Origin: Promethearchaeota archaeon
GTDB taxonomy: Archaea > Asgardarchaeota > Lokiarchaeia > Sigynarchaeales > SOKP01
Reading direction: 5' to 3'
DNA: 5,546 bases
Assembly (NCBI GenBank): GCA_014729315.1
Contig: WJKD01000805.1
Span: 1 to 5,546 of the forward strand
The notes under the pieces: model-generated
What the model saw: the letters and a program-made list of their open reading frames with translations, nothing else
What the model was told of the DNA's origin: nothing
Databases searched by the model: none
Shown: positions 5,469 to 5,546 of the stretch, in pieces
Numbering within the stretch: the stretch's first letter is position 1
Layout of the letters: every line of letters begins with the position of its first letter
Position numbers and translations under genes: made by a program

Positions 5469-5546
5469 AAAATCAATTTTTTTTTTGATAAAATTATACC
5501 TTTAGCAACATTATAAAACATGTTAAATTTAAATTTTTGTTATAAA

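Noticed and set aside
5520..5546. ATG at 5520 open to the window edge, with ATTATA about 25 bases upstream, as a possible divergent gene start
   Set aside because: Only nine codons are visible and the residues (MLNLNFCYK) show nothing. It cannot be told from chance without the sequence beyond the window.
1..5546. Mobile element, CRISPR array or defence cassette
   Set aside because: There are no transposase, integrase or nuclease motifs, no regularly spaced repeats, and no terminal repeats or target-site duplications. The four genes are widely spaced and look like ordinary chromosomal genes.

Overview
The window looks like a piece of an AT-rich archaeal chromosome. Four points suggest this: (i) no gene is preceded by a convincing Shine-Dalgarno motif; (ii) each gene has an A/T-only TATA-like element at a distance that predicts a leaderless or very short-leader mRNA; (iii) gene ends run into T-tracts without GC-rich hairpins; (iv) the proteins are of kinds met in archaeal genomes. 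The large beta-sandwich protein and the DUF6125-like protein resemble, from memory, predicted proteins of Asgard (Lokiarchaeia-like) archaea. That placement is an impression and was not checked by any search.

Layout: 1-116 is non-coding. 117-758 (minus) is a small multi-pass membrane methyltransferase of the isoprenylcysteine carboxyl methyltransferase (ICMT/PEMT-like) type. 759-942 is a divergent promoter region. 943-2184 (plus) is a DUF1015 family protein with all its hallmark motifs. 2185-2486 is a 302-base spacer ending in an inverted repeat, a T10 tract and a TATA element. 2487-3035 (plus) is a DUF6125-like cysteine-rich protein. 3036-3290 is the gap between two convergent genes; it has T-tract terminators at both ends and inverted repeats between them. 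3291-5429 (minus) is a 712-residue protein built from about five beta-sandwich (Ig/DUF11-like) modules, a low-complexity linker and a C-terminal helical module, with no export signal. 5430-5546 holds its promoter.

The genes are oriented -,+,+,- with wide spacers, so each is probably transcribed alone. I see no operon and no obvious shared pathway. No tRNA, rRNA, CRISPR, insertion sequence, integrase or phage feature was recognised. The most unusual object is the 712-residue protein: its DUF11-type repeats are usually found on the cell surface, yet it appears to be cytosolic.
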